Positions 62,417 to 62,500 of a DNA stretch of 62,500 nucleotides are shown piece by piece (position 1 is the first letter of the stretch; each line of letters begins with the position of its first letter). The position numbers were made by a program, and so were the translations under genes. This stretch comes from Symbiodinium natans. Taxonomy: Eukaryota > Sar > Dinophyceae > Suessiales > Symbiodiniaceae. The stretch lies in the NCBI GenBank assembly GCA_905221605.1, contig CAJNDS010002709.1, positions 42,652 to 105,151 on the forward strand, in the 5' to 3' direction. The notes beneath the pieces are model-generated. The model did not search any database. It saw only the letters and a program-made list of their open reading frames with translations, and was not told where the DNA came from.

Positions 62417-62500
62417 GGGTTTAGGGTTTAGGGTTTAGGGTTTAGGGTTTGGGGTTTGGGGTTTGGGGTTTGGGGTTTGGGGTTTGGGGTTTGGGGTTTT
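62417..62500. repeat. TTTAGGG then GGGGTTT array at window end
   Basis: Four GGGTTTA units change to uniform GGGGTTT up to the last base. Confidence 0.94.

Larger units (their letters stand above)
1..62500. repeat. Dispersed TTTAGGG/CCCTAAA interstitial telomere-type arrays
   Basis: Well over a hundred blocks of the seven-base unit, from two copies to nearly 400 bp, alternate orientation along the window and fill most space between coding islands. Because both orientations occur and unique sequence continues on both sides, this is interstitial sequence, not a chromosome end. Larger blocks are listed separately. Confidence 0.97.

Noticed and set aside
62155-62500. Chromosome end
   Set aside because: Arrays of both orientations with coding islands between them occur throughout, and the last block is a variant (GGGGTTT), not a terminal TTTAGGG run.
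1-62500. CRISPR array, prokaryotic operons, ribosome binding sites
   Set aside because: Repeats lack regular unique spacers and everything else is of eukaryotic type; no rRNA was recognised.

Overview
The window looks like nuclear DNA of a dinoflagellate. Three things point there. (1) Very many interstitial blocks of the seven-base telomere-type repeat TTTAGGG/CCCTAAA lie in both orientations. (2) Short coding islands are bounded by GT- or GC-type donors and AG acceptors. (3) The last 15 nt of the dinoflagellate spliced leader occur as a genomic relict at 40843-40857. Almost none of the longer open frames is a gene: most are translations of the repeat or antisense shadows. Most real coding sequence seems to be 30-300 nt exon islands, so the gene models below are built by hand from reading frames, splice sites and phase.

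Main result: on the minus strand, 8221 to 2905, eleven islands join in phase into a complete seven-helix microbial (type-1) rhodopsin of 264 residues. It has the helix C signature RYxDWxxTT with a second Asp (DTD pattern) and the retinal-binding Lys in DVVAK. Its ten introns (112 to 1728 nt) are filled with telomere-like arrays and small inverted-repeat elements.

Layout. 0.2-2.9 kb: arrays, a GGCCCT minisatellite and a diverged tandem duplication. 2.9-8.2 kb: rhodopsin. 8.5-11 kb: plus-strand exon islands and a 0.33-kb element with perfect 23-bp terminal inverted repeats. 11-19 kb: arrays, small elements and unrecognised islands. 19.3-24.4 kb: minus-strand islands for coiled-coil and acidic segments. 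25.3-26.3 kb: an intronless DUF1826-family ORF. 29-33.5 kb: a run of minus-strand exons. 34.8-35.8 kb: a 20/21-nt satellite. 37.9-40.9 kb: an array-free block with a LINE-like fragment and a spliced-leader-tagged processed pseudogene. 41-57 kb: islands on both strands. 57.7-62.4 kb: plus-strand gene pieces with consistent splice phase.

At least eleven families of short foldback elements (called FB1-FB11 here) recur. Several are interrupted by TTTAGGG arrays: one interrupted copy still has its target-site duplication, and one array sits between 11-bp direct repeats. Several exon-intron borders use the repeat itself as donor (GTTTAGGG) or acceptor (TTTAG). The overall picture is a genome whose introns have been colonised and enlarged by mobile elements and telomere-type repeats, while compact exons keep their frame. 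All exon calls are inference from sequence; transcript data would settle them.
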